Shown: one piece after another, positions 31,320 to 42,451 of the stretch
Position numbering within the stretch: position 1 is the first letter of the stretch
How the letters are laid out: each line of letters opens with the position of its first letter
Source of the DNA: Gnetum montanum
Taxonomy: Eukaryota; Streptophyta; Gnetopsida; Gnetales; Gnetaceae
Direction of reading: 5' to 3'
Length of the DNA stretch: 47,216 nt
Assembly (NCBI GenBank): GCA_015680685.1
Contig: MNCI01036173.1
Location: 279,769 to 326,984, forward strand
Made by a program: the position numbers and the translations under genes
Notes under the pieces: generated by a model
Told to the model about the DNA's origin: nothing
What the model saw: only the letters and a program-made list of their open reading frames with translations
Database searches by the model: none

Positions 31320-32287
31320 GTCATGGGTATCACATTTAATGGAGTAGGTTTAGGAGGTCCTAAGGCTAGCCATTGACGCTCCTTTTCCAAGCGTTCACAC
31401 GTAAGACTATCTGCTAAGCGTTCTTGTGTGTGACGCAGGGCATGGTTGGTTTTAAGGCCTTAGGTTGCCTTGGGATTCATACTACGTATGGAGTCAGGTG
31501 GGGTTGCTTGTGGTTGGGTGCCAGACTAGCTAGGCACCTTGATGACATAGGGACTAGGTTTACTTTGTGTTTGCGAGGTAGAGGATTGGTAATCATTAAG
31601 ACTTTCAGGTGTCCTGATGATGTATGGGGTTGGCCTAGCTGGAGGTTGTACCTCTGCTATTGCGACCATGGGTGGTATTCGGATTACGTAAGGGGCAGGC
31701 CGAGTAGGAGGGTTTGGTAAGTTTACGGTAGCAGCGACGGGAGGTACGTGCACCACGTATGATTTTTTGCGGGTCGGGGTGTTAGGAGTTACTACGGCGG
31801 GGGGTACTCGGATGACATATGGCTGATGTGAGGTGTATGATGGTTAAGGCATGGATGTTGATGTAGTGGGAGGAAAATGCACTACAAATGTCTTGTTAGG
31901 AGTTTGTTGCTCATGGTCAGAGTAGACAGTGTTAATGCTAGGTGTTTCAGGTTCATTATCTAGGTAGATTGTGTTAATAATGTACGGTGCCTCTTTGGTA
32001 TTTAGAGGATCTTTATACACACCCATGGCCTGGTTTTGCAGTTGGACCGGGTTGGCCTCGTCAAAAGTGATCTGACCTCCATCGATCATTCGTTGTATGT
32101 CTTGTTTTAGGGTGAAATAGTAATCCATTCCATGACCATTACATTGGTGATAGTTGCAGAAGCGATCCATTCTAAAACCTTTTGGTACTGGGGGCTCATC
32201 CGGCGTTGCTAAGCTTGGGTTCTGAACTAGTTGATAGAACCGATCATGTCTCTGGATAGCAGCAAGGGATAACTGTTTGTGTTTCAT
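31320..32287 (-). pseudogene. O gag C-terminal part and proline-rich linker with PYVI repeats
   Basis: Frame 32287-31844 has a nucleocapsid-like motif, FCNYHQCNGHGMDYYFTLK. It resembles the C/H zinc-knuckle region that reads Y-C-x-F/Y-H-x(3)-GH-x(3)-C in relatives, but the final C is Y. Next comes a linker of repeated PYVIRVPP-like octapeptides (PYIINTI, FVVHFPP, PYVIRVPP, YVVHVPP, PYVIRIPP, PYIIRTPE, PYVIKVPS) down to 31526. A stop near 31844 splits the frame. It precedes the protease. Confidence 0.6.
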
Positions 32288-32337
32288 TAACCTAGCCTTC
32301 AGGAGTTGGTCAAAAAACTACGATGGTTTCATGGGTA

Positions 32338-32965
32338 GTGGTGTGTATTAGGAGAGTTCTTTCCTTTTGAAGTTTCTTGTACGGTTTGGTGTTCGGTTCT
32401 ATGATGAGGATGATTCTGGTGCGGTCATAGGAGTGGGTTTAGTGTAATTAGTAGGGGCAACAGGTGGTTTGCTTTGTTGTCCCATGTTTTCTTGTTGTGT
32501 TTCTGCCAACGCTGCTATAGTTGTTTTAGCCTTTTCTTTATCCTTTTTACTGTGTTGATTCTTAAAGGCTAAATACGCAGGGTCGTGGCTATTTTGGGCC
32601 GCCTCCTCTATGTTTTTAATCTATACAAAGGCTTGATTGAGGTTACACGCATTGAGATAATATAACTTGGATTTGAAAAAGTCGTTGATAAACCCCTTTC
32701 GAATAGTGAGTAGATACGTCTAGGGGATCGGCTCGTGTAACTCATTGAGAGCAGCACTCCACCTTTGGATGAACTTTTGTATGGGTTCTAGAGGTGCTTG
32801 TTTGACTTGTATAAGACTATCAAGTGTTTCTTCAGGTTTCAAGTTATACTTAAACCTGGTAACGAATTGATGTAACAACTCCTCTAGAGAAAATATCGAG
32901 TTTCTTGGCAAGGCCCAATACCAATCAAGTGCTCTCCCTATGAGGGACATAGGGAACACTCGCAA
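32338..32965 (-). pseudogene. O gag capsid domain (Retrotrans_gag)
   Basis: The frame 32965-32720 encodes FPMSLIGRALDWYWALP followed by SLEELLHQFVTRF, the standard retrotransposon capsid signature. The remainder to about 32338 is the helical end of the domain and a Lys-rich part, with stops near 32719 and 32330. The start of the domain is missing at the single N (32971). Confidence 0.75.
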
Positions 32966-32971
32966 AATGGN

Positions 32972-34113
32972 AGGCTGTTTTGAGGCGTTTGACCTCGTCA
33001 GTTAGTTCCTGCATTAGTTTTTTAGCATCCACCCAGTCTTGAGCGCTAGGTGACGTGGTAGCTTGGGGATGTGGTATAGTGTATAGATTAGATTGTTGGA
33101 TAGTAGGTTGGAAGGCTAAAAGCTGTGTAGTTGGCGGTTGTACTTGTGGAATATTTATAGCAGGTGGTATCAAAGGCGGCATATTGTAGGTGAGGGGTTG
33201 CTGTTATTGTGGTTGTGTTTGGGGGATGTTGACCATTGGAATTGTGTGAGGTGGTATGTTGTAGTGAGGGGGTTGATGTGGTTGAGCACCAATCGCTACC
33301 CATTGCCCGATCATGTTTTGTGCAGGAATCCCTTGAACTTGTTGAATTACAGCAGTAACAGGGGCTCCGTGAGTTTGGACCTGGGGGATATAATGGACAA
33401 ACGTAGATGCCAGTATCACATGTGGCATCCCGATCACGTGGGGTGGAAAGGTCACTTCTACATTGTTTGGAGGGGGTTGAATTTGTAAGAATGGGGGTGT
33501 CGTGGCTGTGGGAGGAATTGCGAGGGGAAGCGTGTTGACTTGAACGTCGATTGGTGGAGGAATGGGGACGAGTGCGGATACGTCTTATTGAGGTGCATGC
33601 GCTTGCATGATTTTCAGTGGCTGGAGGGACAAAGTTTCGCCTGTGAATGGGTGAAACAACGGGTTTATATAAGTTTGTGGGCTAAGGATGTGATATGAGT
33701 CTTCATGCTCGGATTGAGCTGCGAAATCATCCTCCTCTTCNTTACGCTGAGCTCATCACACAACTCCTCCTACAAAGGAGTCAATCGCTAGATCAGCCTG
33801 TAGTAAATCCTCAACCGGAAGAGGAGGATGANTGTCCTCCCCTGTAGAAAATTTCGTATTGCCTCTTGACTTCCATTTCAGCTCGGTCCACAGCTAGGCT
33901 AGCTTGTATTTTCATGCATATGAAGTTGTACTAGTCTTGACTTATGATATTAGACGATGGGTTTCTCCCTTGCAATCTAAGGGACTGACGAGGTGCCACT
34001 GTGGGTTGTACCGCAGGCTGTTGGACAGCCATGGTGCCTATGATGTCGGTGACTTGGGTTGTTGTAGCGGTGGTGCTTGCGGTGTTCATGATGAATAGTT
34101 GAGGAAATGACAC
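32972..34113 (-). pseudogene. O gag N-terminal Pro/Gln-rich region
   Basis: Starts at an ATG near 34090-34113 (MNTASTTATTTQVTD). It continues with stops through a Pro/Gln/Thr-rich, repetitive region: HQPPHYNIPPHTIPMVNIPQ and similar NIPQ(T/V)QP repeats at 33100-33260. It ends with a likely short coiled coil (DAKKLMQELTDEVKRLK) before the capsid. The piece 33742-33831 lies between two single Ns with 14-bp inverted ends, so it is probably misoriented. Confidence 0.55.
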
Positions 34114-34149
34114 AATGAAGGGATATGAAATTAGAGTACTTAGGGTAGC

Positions 34150-34845
34150 GTAAACCTACGTTCGTGATGCACATCGTATAGAATAGGTCTCAGCGTATAG
34201 GCTTCAACGACCAGCGTATAATGACAGCATAGACAGTGTATAGGTATACAGTGTATAGTGTCAGCGTAGAGAATCTACGGCATAAAGCGTACAACATATA
34301 CGCTAAGCAGCGTATACAGTGTCAGTGTATAGCGTAAATAGGGTTTACAACGTACAAAGTGTAGCATATATGGACGGCAGCGTAAATGAGTTTACGGTGT
34401 AGGGCGTAGATAGAGTTAGCATATGGCGTCAGCGCATAGCGTAAACCAAGTCTACAGCATAAAGTGAGCAGAGTGTGTGTTAGCAGCATAAACAGAGTTG
34501 TGTGTGTAGCGTAGACAAAGTCTACAACATAAAATGTGCAGGGTCAGCATATAGCATAGACAGGGTCTACAATGTATAGCAGACAATGTATGTTCAGCAG
34601 CGTAGACACTGGGGAGTTTACAGACAGAGTCAGCGTATGGTTAATAGCGTAGACACTGAGAGACTTGTAGATGGTAAGTTTTAAACGGAGTAGCATAGAT
34701 GATCAATAGTGTAGACGTTGGATAGCTTGCAGACAACAAGATTTGAACTAAGCAGTGTAAACATTGGGAGGTTTGCAGAAACGGTCGGCGTATACTCAAC
34801 AGCGTAGATGCTGAGAGCTCTGAAGCATAGTAAATTTAAGGTAGA
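34150..34845 (-). other. leader of element O, rich in GCGTA words
   Basis: Region between gag and PBS, about 700 bp. No gene. Dense degenerate AGCGTATA / AGCGTAGAC / GCGTAAA words, the same vocabulary as in the O and I LTRs and the antisense-gene 5' UTR and intron 1. Confidence 0.7.
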
Positions 34846-34864
34846 GGCCCTCCTTCTAGCACCA
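34846..34864 (-). promoter_or_regulatory. PBS of element O
   Basis: Minus strand TGGTGCTAGAAGGAGGGCC, five bases from the LTR edge at 34870, as in I. Confidence 0.8.
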
Positions 34865-34869
34865 ATTTT

Positions 34870-36139
34870 TGTATTGTCTGAAATCGTCGATCTCCGGCTG
34901 GAAGGAAACAGAGGCCGGGGGATCACCAGACACGCGCTATATACCCTACCTTCACTTGAGGGCAAGCTAGAATTAACAAAGGTAGAGTACCTTGAGTGGT
35001 CTGCACGTGGATCAGGCAAGGATTTCCCTGAACGTACACCAAACTGCTATACACTGGGTTATATGTAAATGGCGTAACAGGCATAAAGCGAAGCGTAAAT
35101 AGTGTAACTGATGCAAATGGAGCATAAACATAAAAGAGCGTAAACAATATACATGCAACAATTAATGCAAACTGTAACAGATTTTAGGAAGAAAATGTAA
35201 CAATTGTATTTCAAAATGAGAGTTACAATGCACCGGTCTAACGCAGTTGTGGCTTTGACACAAGGCGGAAAAATAGCCCCGGTGGATGCAGGGATGACTG
35301 TTGGCTGGTTCAAACTGTAGGCACAACGTAGAGGCTGTATGCTCAGCATATAGGGTTGTCCAGCGTACAAGGTTCTCTGCTCTAGTTTTTGCTCAAAATT
35401 GCCAACCGCGATCTAGTGAAAAATTTGGGTTTTTATACAGGTTTAGGGTGACACGTGGTGCATTGATTGGGTGTGAAAGAATAAAATTTAAAAGTGTACA
35501 ACATGTTACATCTGCTGAGCGTATATGCTGGGCGTATACACTGTATTAGGCGAGTGTAGACTGTGGGCGTATACGCTGGGCATGGAGGGCGTATATGCTG
35601 GATGTACTGGGCGTACACACTGAGTGTATACGCTGTGGATGCTGGCGTATACGCTGGATGTTCTAGGCATATACGCTGTCTACTAGGCGTATACGCTGAT
35701 GGTTGCTCTACTCGTGTGAGTTGTTTCCTTGTATCAAGTCTTACTCTGTAGTGTTGTTTCCATGTCATCTTTGGGGATTACGTGCTGGGCGTATACATCA
35801 GTTTACCTGCTGAGCATACATGTGAGGCGTCTACGCTAGGCGTATACGCTGGGGATGCAATCTGGGGCGTATAAGCTGTGAGTATCGGGCGTATACACTG
35901 GACGTATATGATGAGAATACATACTTAGTGTAAACTAAGTATTTCAAGCTCTGAAGTTTCCAGGTTTGATAGCAGATGCCATAGTCATCTGTGGGTCCCT
36001 GGGACCTACTTCTTGTTGAGTTCGACTCCACTTGAAGCTATCTGCGGGGCCCTCAAGCTTTAGCCATGCTGAGGAACATCATGACTTAGCTCGGTTCTTG
36101 TTGGAGAAGTACTATGCTTGAAATTTTTGTGGTGTTTCA
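34870..36139 (-). repeat. O 5' LTR (1270 bp)
   Basis: Partner of 5899-7171. TATA on minus at 35431-35437 (TATAAAA), CACGTG at 35452-35457, and GCGTATACGC-like words in U3 at 35515-35700 and 35785-35920. It ends GGTGTTTCA and is followed by ATGAT. Confidence 0.92.
35431..35457 (-). promoter_or_regulatory. TATA box and G-box of the O 5' LTR
   Basis: Minus strand: CCACGTGTC, then TATAAAA about 15-20 bp further on. The spacing is shorter than in I and C. Confidence 0.65.
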
Positions 36140-36144
36140 ATGAT

Positions 36145-36983
36145 GAATACAATGAGATTTACAAGCGGGCTTTGGTTTGTATGAAGTGTCGGCTATAAAC
36201 AAGAAGCTAATCAGAGAGAAAATAAGCAAAGGTCAATCTACCTTGTTCTAGCCAATCTAGGTACAAGGGAGTCAGACTTGAAGCAAAGTGTTTACTAACT
36301 TGATGTCTCTGGTCAAAAGCTCCTGTCGGTCACCATCAATGCTCTTCTATTGCATGCTCTTTCTTGTCATCTCACTAGTCTTTGCCAAGAGATATTGTCA
36401 AAAACATGCCAATAATTGCCAACCCTTTGAGCATTGTTTGCTCGGGTATTTATAAGATTAGGGTTAGGAGAAAAACATGGTTTAGATGACACGTGTCTTG
36501 GGCCCACAAAATACCATTGACCTGATGTACTATAGTTGAAGTTTGTAACGCTACGCTGTGCTACGCTATGTTACGCTTTAAAGCATAGTATAGCATAACC
36601 AGCCTTCAAAGAGATAGTTTATTTGACCTTGTCTCTTGTATTGAATAAACCATCCTACAACTATGCTATGATATGCTAGGAAGCATAATCATAACGTAAT
36701 GATTGCCACTGCTTGCGTTACGCTGCATAGAGTAATGCAACGTAGCATACAAAAAGTTAAAGTTTTGAACATGGCTAACTTGCAAAGTTGAAGTGTTGCT
36801 GGTGCGCATCCCTTATTTCTATTCAGTCCTCCTGAAGTCTGCTATGTTGAGCTACATAGCATAGCATAGCAGGCCCTTAGCCAAAGAAAGAGAACTTACT
36901 GGAATGTGCCACTTGTGGAAATCCTTGCCTAAACTTCGAGACCTTGCTGAATCATTGAGGTCTCAAAATTTCATGGTGTTTCA
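36145..36983 (-). repeat. C 3' LTR, right piece
   Basis: Continues 5898. TATAAATA (minus) at 36447-36454 and CACGTG at 36490-36495. Dense GCTACGC, GCTATG and TAGCATAGC words at 36545-36875, including CATAGCATAGCATAGCAGG. Ends GGTGTTTCA. Confidence 0.7.
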
Positions 36984-37050
36984 ATGGCTCCTCTTTGTTG
37001 ACATTTTGAGGGCTGGCCCAAGAGATGTCGACAAAGAATATGAAACACCA
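36974..37050. other. LTR/PPT junction double hairpin of C
   Basis: Outer stem TGGTGTTTCA (36974-36983) with TGAAACACCA (37041-37050), perfect. Inner stem 36993-37004 with 37025-37036 (CTTTGTTGACAT / ATGTCGACAAAG, one T-G pair). Confidence 0.78.
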
Positions 37051-38184
37051 CAGAGATAAAGATGCCAACACCGTTTGTCAGCTGTTGCTCGGATGTTGCT
37101 CTATCAAACTTGGAAGTGTGAAGGTTGGGAGGGTAAGGAGTAGAAGAGGGATTTTACAGTTGTGAGGGAGGGAGGTTCGGGAAAGACTCAAGCGTGGATA
37201 GGAATCTTCACAAACATGTTATTAGATAACTTCTCATAGGTGTTTTCCCAAGAGGTTACCCTGCTGCTGTACTGCATATGAGGGGCTTGCTTGGATGCAT
37301 TGTGTTATGCCCGTATGGCTTGGATGAGTTGTGTTTCATCCATTTTGTCTAGATTTACCTAATTTTTTTTTGAAGATGCATTCCATGAAATTAGTTGTGT
37401 TACGCCATTTCATGCACATGATGGTTATTCATATGTGAAAGTCTTCTTGTACACTCACATTCTGTACAAACAGGAGAAGAGGGTAAATATGGTTGTAAGG
37501 ATAAGAGGAGGAGAAAGTAAGATAAGTTGTCTGGTGAAGGGAAAGATAGGGTTTGTACTCCCAAGTAGTCAGACTAGTCTGAGAAGCCACCGCAGAATGC
37601 TATGATGCATCTCCCTCCTAGTGAATGCACCTTTGAACAACACTATCGTAGAAAGTAACCTACAAAACATAACAAAGAATAGAGAACAAAATCAATCATC
37701 CTAATCATTGGGGAGGCTATTGAAACAAGTGTCATTTGAAGCGAAAAGAAGAGCACAGGTCATGGAGAAGGAACCATAGCAAGAGGCACTGGCCCCTTTG
37801 TTGACACCATGGTTCAGGAATTCACCATCGACAGCCAGATTCATCTTATCCAACTGACTGGGCAAAGAACCAGTCAAATGAATCTGCTAAGCCAAGGTTT
37901 GATGGTGGTGATGGCTAGAGACTACCAAGGCTATGGGTGACCATAGTTTCCTTGGGGCTCCGAGTGGTGAAGTTGATCCTAGGAGTTGCAATTACAGAGT
38001 GGCCATTGTAGCAGCATCTCTGAGGGGTCATTAGTATGCCCTTTGGCATATTCGAGGAATCAGTAGGATGCTAGGAGGGTAGTGGCGCTGTGTCTATTCC
38101 AACTCCCTACCCATTCCGTCTAGTAGGGATTCCATGCAAGAATGATCAGGCCCACTTGCTTCATGGATAATCTGTTGGCAACTT
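37051..38184. other. C 3' noncoding region
   Basis: About 1.1 kb without a gene I can support. It occupies the same place as 7244-8225 and 10325-11219, but I see no clear similarity to them. Confidence 0.45.
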
Positions 38185-38535
38185 CTAGTTTTAAGTCTTG
38201 GTAGATCACTGTTGCTGGTTTTAAGTCCCGGCAGACCATGGTCCCGGTTTAAAGTCTGGGTAGACTGAAGCGTGCTAGTTTTACGTCGTAGCGGATGATG
38301 GAAGAACTAGTTTATGGTCCTAATAGATCATACTATGGGTGTAAGTTTTGTGTCATGACCCAGGGACAAGTCTGTGCTGGTTTAATGTCTTATCAGATGG
38401 ATGCTTACCTTGCCAGTTTCACGTCAGTGTCGGATGGTCGAAAACTTTGCCAGTTTAGCATCGTGGCGGACGTGTGCAAGAAATGCCAGTTTTACATTGT
38501 AGACATATACAACACCACAAGTTTTACGTAGTAGT
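38185..38535. repeat. hairpin-unit array, integrase side, element C
   Basis: About ten diverged units: GGTTTAAAGTC-TGGGT-AGACT, AGTTTATGGTCC-TAATA-GATCA, AGTTTTACGTC-GTAGCG-GATG, AGTTTAGCATC-GTGGCG-GACG and others. Weaker pairing than in D. Confidence 0.7.
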
Positions 38536-38569
38536 AGATGTTTTTTACCTCACATTTGATCCAAGCTAA

Positions 38570-39889
38570 CATCTAGATGTGGTACTGCTTCAAGTACATA
38601 TGATTCACCAGGTTTGGAAGTTCGTTGCCGTTGATGTCTGCTAGCTTAAATGCTCCATTGTCGTATTCCTTAATGACCAAGAAAGGGCCTTCCCAGCTCG
38701 CAGAGAATTTGCTTACTAGTTCACGAATGGCCTTGAGGACCAAGTCCCCTTTCTTGAATAGTCGCTGATGTAGGTTGTAATGATGTTTCTATTTCTGCCT
38801 TTCTTGGTATTTTTTGATGTTGTCGAGCATCTAGATACGCTTTTCCTCTACTGAGTCTAGATCCACAATTCTGGACTCAATGTGTTGAGTCTCATTTATA
38901 ACCATGGAAAGGACCATCTGTAGTGAGGGAACCTATAGTTCAAGGGGAACAGATTCATAGACTAGGCTGTAGGGTGTCCTACCAGTAGCTGTTTTGCATG
39001 TCGTACGATAGGCCCATAGCACATAGAGGATTTTTTCATGCCATAATTTTTTGTTGCTGGTGAGCATCTTTTTGAGTAAATTAATAACCACCTTATTTTT
39101 TGATTCTACTTGACCATTTGCTTGTGGGTAATAAGGTGAGGAAAAAGATTTCTTGACACCAAGGTTATTGTAGAAAGATTTGGTTTCGGTACTACTAAAC
39201 TGTGGCCCATTGTTGGTCAAAATAGTAATGGGAAGTCCAAACCTGGTTACTATATTGTTCAAGATAAAATGAAAAATCTGTTGAGATGTAATCTTTCATA
39301 GGGGAATAGCCTTGATCCACTTCATGAAGTACTCAGTGGCGGTGATAATGAGGCTATGTCCTGTGGAAGACTTAGGTGTGATGGGGCCTATGATGTCTAG
39401 TCCCCATTGTTGGAATGGCCAAGTGATCTATGTAGTATGCAATTCATTTGGTGACACGTGTATTAGATTTGCATAACATTGGCATGTATCACATGTCTTA
39501 ACCTTGGTAAGGTAGTCTCATTCCATGTATGGCCAGTAATACCCTAAGCATATGATTTTAGCGGCCATGGCTCATGGGGCTATGTGTCCTCCACATATTC
39601 CTTCATAGCCTTCGCTAACTATCCTTTGTGCTTGGTCATTATTAATGCAAGTTAGAAATACCCCATCAAAATAGCACCTACATAGATTACTATCTCTGAT
39701 GATGACATATTGCCTGGCATGCTTGAAAATTGCATCTTTTTGTGCAGGTGTTAACTCGTGCAGTGGTTTGCCATGCAGAAGGTAGGTTTTAATGTTGTTA
39801 TACCATTCTGGTGTTCCTCCCGTACTTAGAGAAGAGATTTGCATCACTTGAATTACAGGTTCTATACATTCCATCATTAAATTTGGCAA
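38570..39889 (-). pseudogene. integrase of element C
   Basis: From 39889 down: RNase H/integrase linker and zinc region (CGGHIAP), then the core with DIIGPITPK at about 39370, the second D in ILTNNGPQFSS (D changed to N, catalytic loss), and E in NGQVESKNK. It then has WHEKILYVLWAYRTTCKTATGRTPY and the C-terminal GPF module (FSASWEGPFLVIKEYDNGAF) at about 38640-38720. Several stops. It is closest to the D copy. Confidence 0.78.
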
Positions 39890-39894
39890 GGTGA

Positions 39895-40244
39895 CAAAAA
39901 ATGTGGTGGCATATTTAAAACTAGCATAGCTAGTGCATCAGCTACAGTGTTCTCACTACATGGCACTTGTCAGACGTCAGTCGTTGTGAATTGTCTCAGA
40001 AGATCTTTAGCCATATCATGGTAGGGCTATAGATGCATAGCTTTGTAGGCATAGACCCCTATGATTTGATTGATAATGAGCATCGAATCACCTTGGATTG
40101 CTAGGTGTTGGATAATCAGTTCTCTGGCTGCTAATAATCCCCTGAGGAGTGTAGTGAACAAAAAAGTTGGTGGTTGGAAAACACCGAGAGGTCGATAGGC
40201 ACGATAGTCTTGATCCCGTACCCACAGGAGGGCCATGCTGGGAG
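39895..40244 (-). pseudogene. archaeal-type RNase H of element C, cut by element D
   Basis: The frame 40236-40027 aligns with the I second RNase H: TTLLRGLLAARELIIQHLAIQGDSMLIINQ. The NNxAEYE motif is replaced by FLFTT after frame decay. It breaks off at about 40240, where the D LTR begins. Confidence 0.65.
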
Positions 40245-41130
40245 TGTGTGTAGATATCAGGCACCCTAAATAGTCTAGTTGATCATACAGGGACTTAATT
40301 GATGTCTATATAGCCTTTTGCAACATATATTTTTGAAATAGGAATGGAAATGCGACGTGATGCTTGAAAGTAAATAAGAAGAATTATACTTGAAAGTGAA
40401 TAAAATAGGAAACAATGCAACATGTGACAGTAACAAGAAACAAAGTAAAATATAATTAGAAGAATGCACCACTTTGAAGCTACAAATTTTCGCTATCGAA
40501 GTGGATACAGTCGGTTGCATAGTGTGATGGGGTGCAGAGATCTTTTGCCTCCCACGATGCTAGACTTGCGAAATTTTGCTATTTCTGCCTCTTTTGAGTT
40601 GTCTTCTATCTTTTCCGCAAGATTGCTACGCCTTACTACGCCATGTAGCTCAGCGTAGGATAGCAGTAGAAAAGGTCCGCCACTTCTTGATGGAAAGGGA
40701 CAATGTTGAAGGACTTGGAATTGGGCGAAGGAACTGGCTATGAAGTTGTTGCCATGCTACGCTACCGTGGCATATGGTAGCGTAGTGTCTTGTTTTGCAA
40801 TCATCTTCTAAAGCTTGCTATGCTACATAGCGAAGCGTAGTCGTAGCATAGCAGAATTTATGACTTAAAACACTTGCTGAACTATTTCTTGTGCACCCAG
40901 AATGCTATTGCCAACTCCATGCCATTTTTGAGCAGGCTGTCAACTGGGTAGGCTACATAGGTGGACAGGCAGAATGACACATAGAGCCTGTTAACACCTA
41001 AAGTAGAAAATTTTCTGAACTAGCCAGCCTGAACTCAAGGTGTTCTCCTCTTGATGAACTGCCATGTTGGTGCATGAATTACGAGGCCTAGTGAAGAAAG
41101 AATAACCTCACAATTTTTTGGGGTGTTTCA
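40245..41130 (-). repeat. D 3' LTR (about 886 bp)
   Basis: Begins at TGTGTGTAGATATC (start uncertain by 2-4 bp) and ends GGTGTTTCA. Rich in GCTACGC / TAGCATAGC words at 40625-40860 (CTACGCTACC, GGTAGCGTAG, CGTAGCATAGCAG). Shares its start region with the C LTR and, inverted, with 5235-5560. Confidence 0.75.
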
Positions 41131-41196
41131 TTGGCTCCTCTTTGTCAACGTCTGGAGAATAGGCTCAATAGACATCAGAAAAGAATACAAAACACC
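41122..41196. other. LTR/PPT junction hairpin of D (partly decayed)
   Basis: The outer stem GGTGTTT (41122-41128) pairs with AAACACC (41190-41196). The inner stem is decayed but positionally recognisable. PPT on minus at about 41131-41144. Confidence 0.55.
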
Positions 41197-42189
41197 AGAG
41201 AGGGTGAAATTCTAATGTTGTCTCTTGGTGAGTGTCAAGACGTCACTTGGCCGTACTTCAGAGTATTGCATTGGTTTTGCAAAGGTTAAGGCAGAGAGTA
41301 AAGATGATGTTTAGCAGAGTCCCTCATTGGAGTGCTCTAAGGGAGTCATCCACGTTTTCACCTTTGGCTGGTGCTATTCTTCAATCTCTTGTAGGATAGG
41401 TGTTTCCTTCACAGGGTGAGTCGCATTACATCCGTGAAGGGTTTTGACCTACCTACAAATGTGTTCCATGTGGCGAGCTATGTTACGCGCATCATGGAAC
41501 TTGCGCTAGTGTTTCCAAGGCGACGAGCTATGTTATGTCCATCATGGGAGTTTGCACTCTGTAGTAGCCAAGCTAGCCGAGGCACTCGCTTCATGACGTG
41601 GTAGCATTTGCTATTGTGGCAAGACATGCCCGTAGGGGCAAAGGTTTTGCTGGATGCTGGCATTGTTGCAACTCTTGGGCACCATTGTTGGTGTGTGATG
41701 TCGAAAACAGGAAGGCTAGCAGTGGCCTTGGTAGCATCGGCATGGAGGAGCTGGCCTCAAAGGCGCTAGGAGTTGTTGTGGTTGCAGATGCTTTGGAATC
41801 CCTACCAGGGGCTTGCATTCCTAGTTTAGCTATGGGATCAGCTACCACATAGCTAACATCGTGCAAGCCCAGGTATCGGTAGGGAGCTGGAGTAACAATA
41901 TTACGGCTGGGCCACAATACTGCCAGCACTTCAGATGCAGGAACTAGCCTTGGAACCACCATCAAGGTGATGGGCCATGGCGACGGTAGGTTCAGAGGTC
42001 TAGTATAATGCCATACAACATCTTCAGAGGGTCAACATGATGCCTAGGGTGGTGATGTCATGTATGCTCTGGACCGCATTCCCATTGTGTCATGAACTAC
42101 TTTCTGGAGTGGCACCACCCATGCATTGGCATCGTGCCCCATTCGTTCGATGTGTATTTTGTGCTGGTGCATGCTGGGAATGTGACGAG
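41197..42189. other. D 3' noncoding region
   Basis: About 1 kb. No gene that I can support; frames on both strands at 41590-41970 are open but lack recognisable motifs. Confidence 0.4.
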
Positions 42190-42435
42190 AACCCAGTTTA
42201 AAGTCATGGTAGACCGTGTGTTGGTTTAAAGTCTCAGCAGACCACTATACTGGTTTAAGGTCCCAGCGGACCATACATGCTAGTTTATCATCGTAGCAGA
42301 TGAGAAGTACTAGTTTATAGTCATAGTGGACTAGCGGTGCTAGTTTTACATCATAGCAGATGGTTGCCTCTAGTTTAACATCATAGTGGATGCTGCTTGA
42401 TGTTGCTAGTTTATCATCATTGTGGACGATGGTTG
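42190..42435. repeat. hairpin-unit array, integrase side, element D
   Basis: Eight clear units: AGTTTAAAGTC-ATGGTA-GAC, GGTTTAAAGTC-TCAGCA-GAC, GGTTTAAGGTCC-CAGC-GGACC, AGTTTATCATC-GTAGCA-GATG, AGTTTATAGTC-ATAGTG-GACTA, AGTTTTACATC-ATAGCA-GATG, AGTTTAACATC-ATAGTG-GATG and AGTTTATCATC-ATTGTG-GACG. GTC/GAC, CATC/GATG and GGTCC/GGACC are compensating changes. Confidence 0.85.
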
Positions 42436-42451
42436 CTATTGCCGTTGTGCT

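Larger units (their letters stand above)
5899..36139 (-). mobile_element. Element O: full-length Tat-lineage retrotransposon carrying an antisense gene
   Basis: LTRs at 5899-7171 and 34870-36139, PBS, gag, PR, antisense gene, RT-RNase H-aRNase H, integrase and PPT can all be placed. Element I (8954-21844) sits inside the integrase gene; without it and the duplicated 5 bp, O is about 17.3 kb. I hand-counted about 20 differences in the first 200 aligned LTR bases, so it is an old insertion, older than I. Several coding frames are broken. Confidence 0.9.

Noticed and set aside
41591-41965. Minus-strand frame of 124 codons and its plus-strand partner at 41598-41852
   Set aside because: Ala/Pro-rich composition, no motif, and no counterpart in C, O or I.
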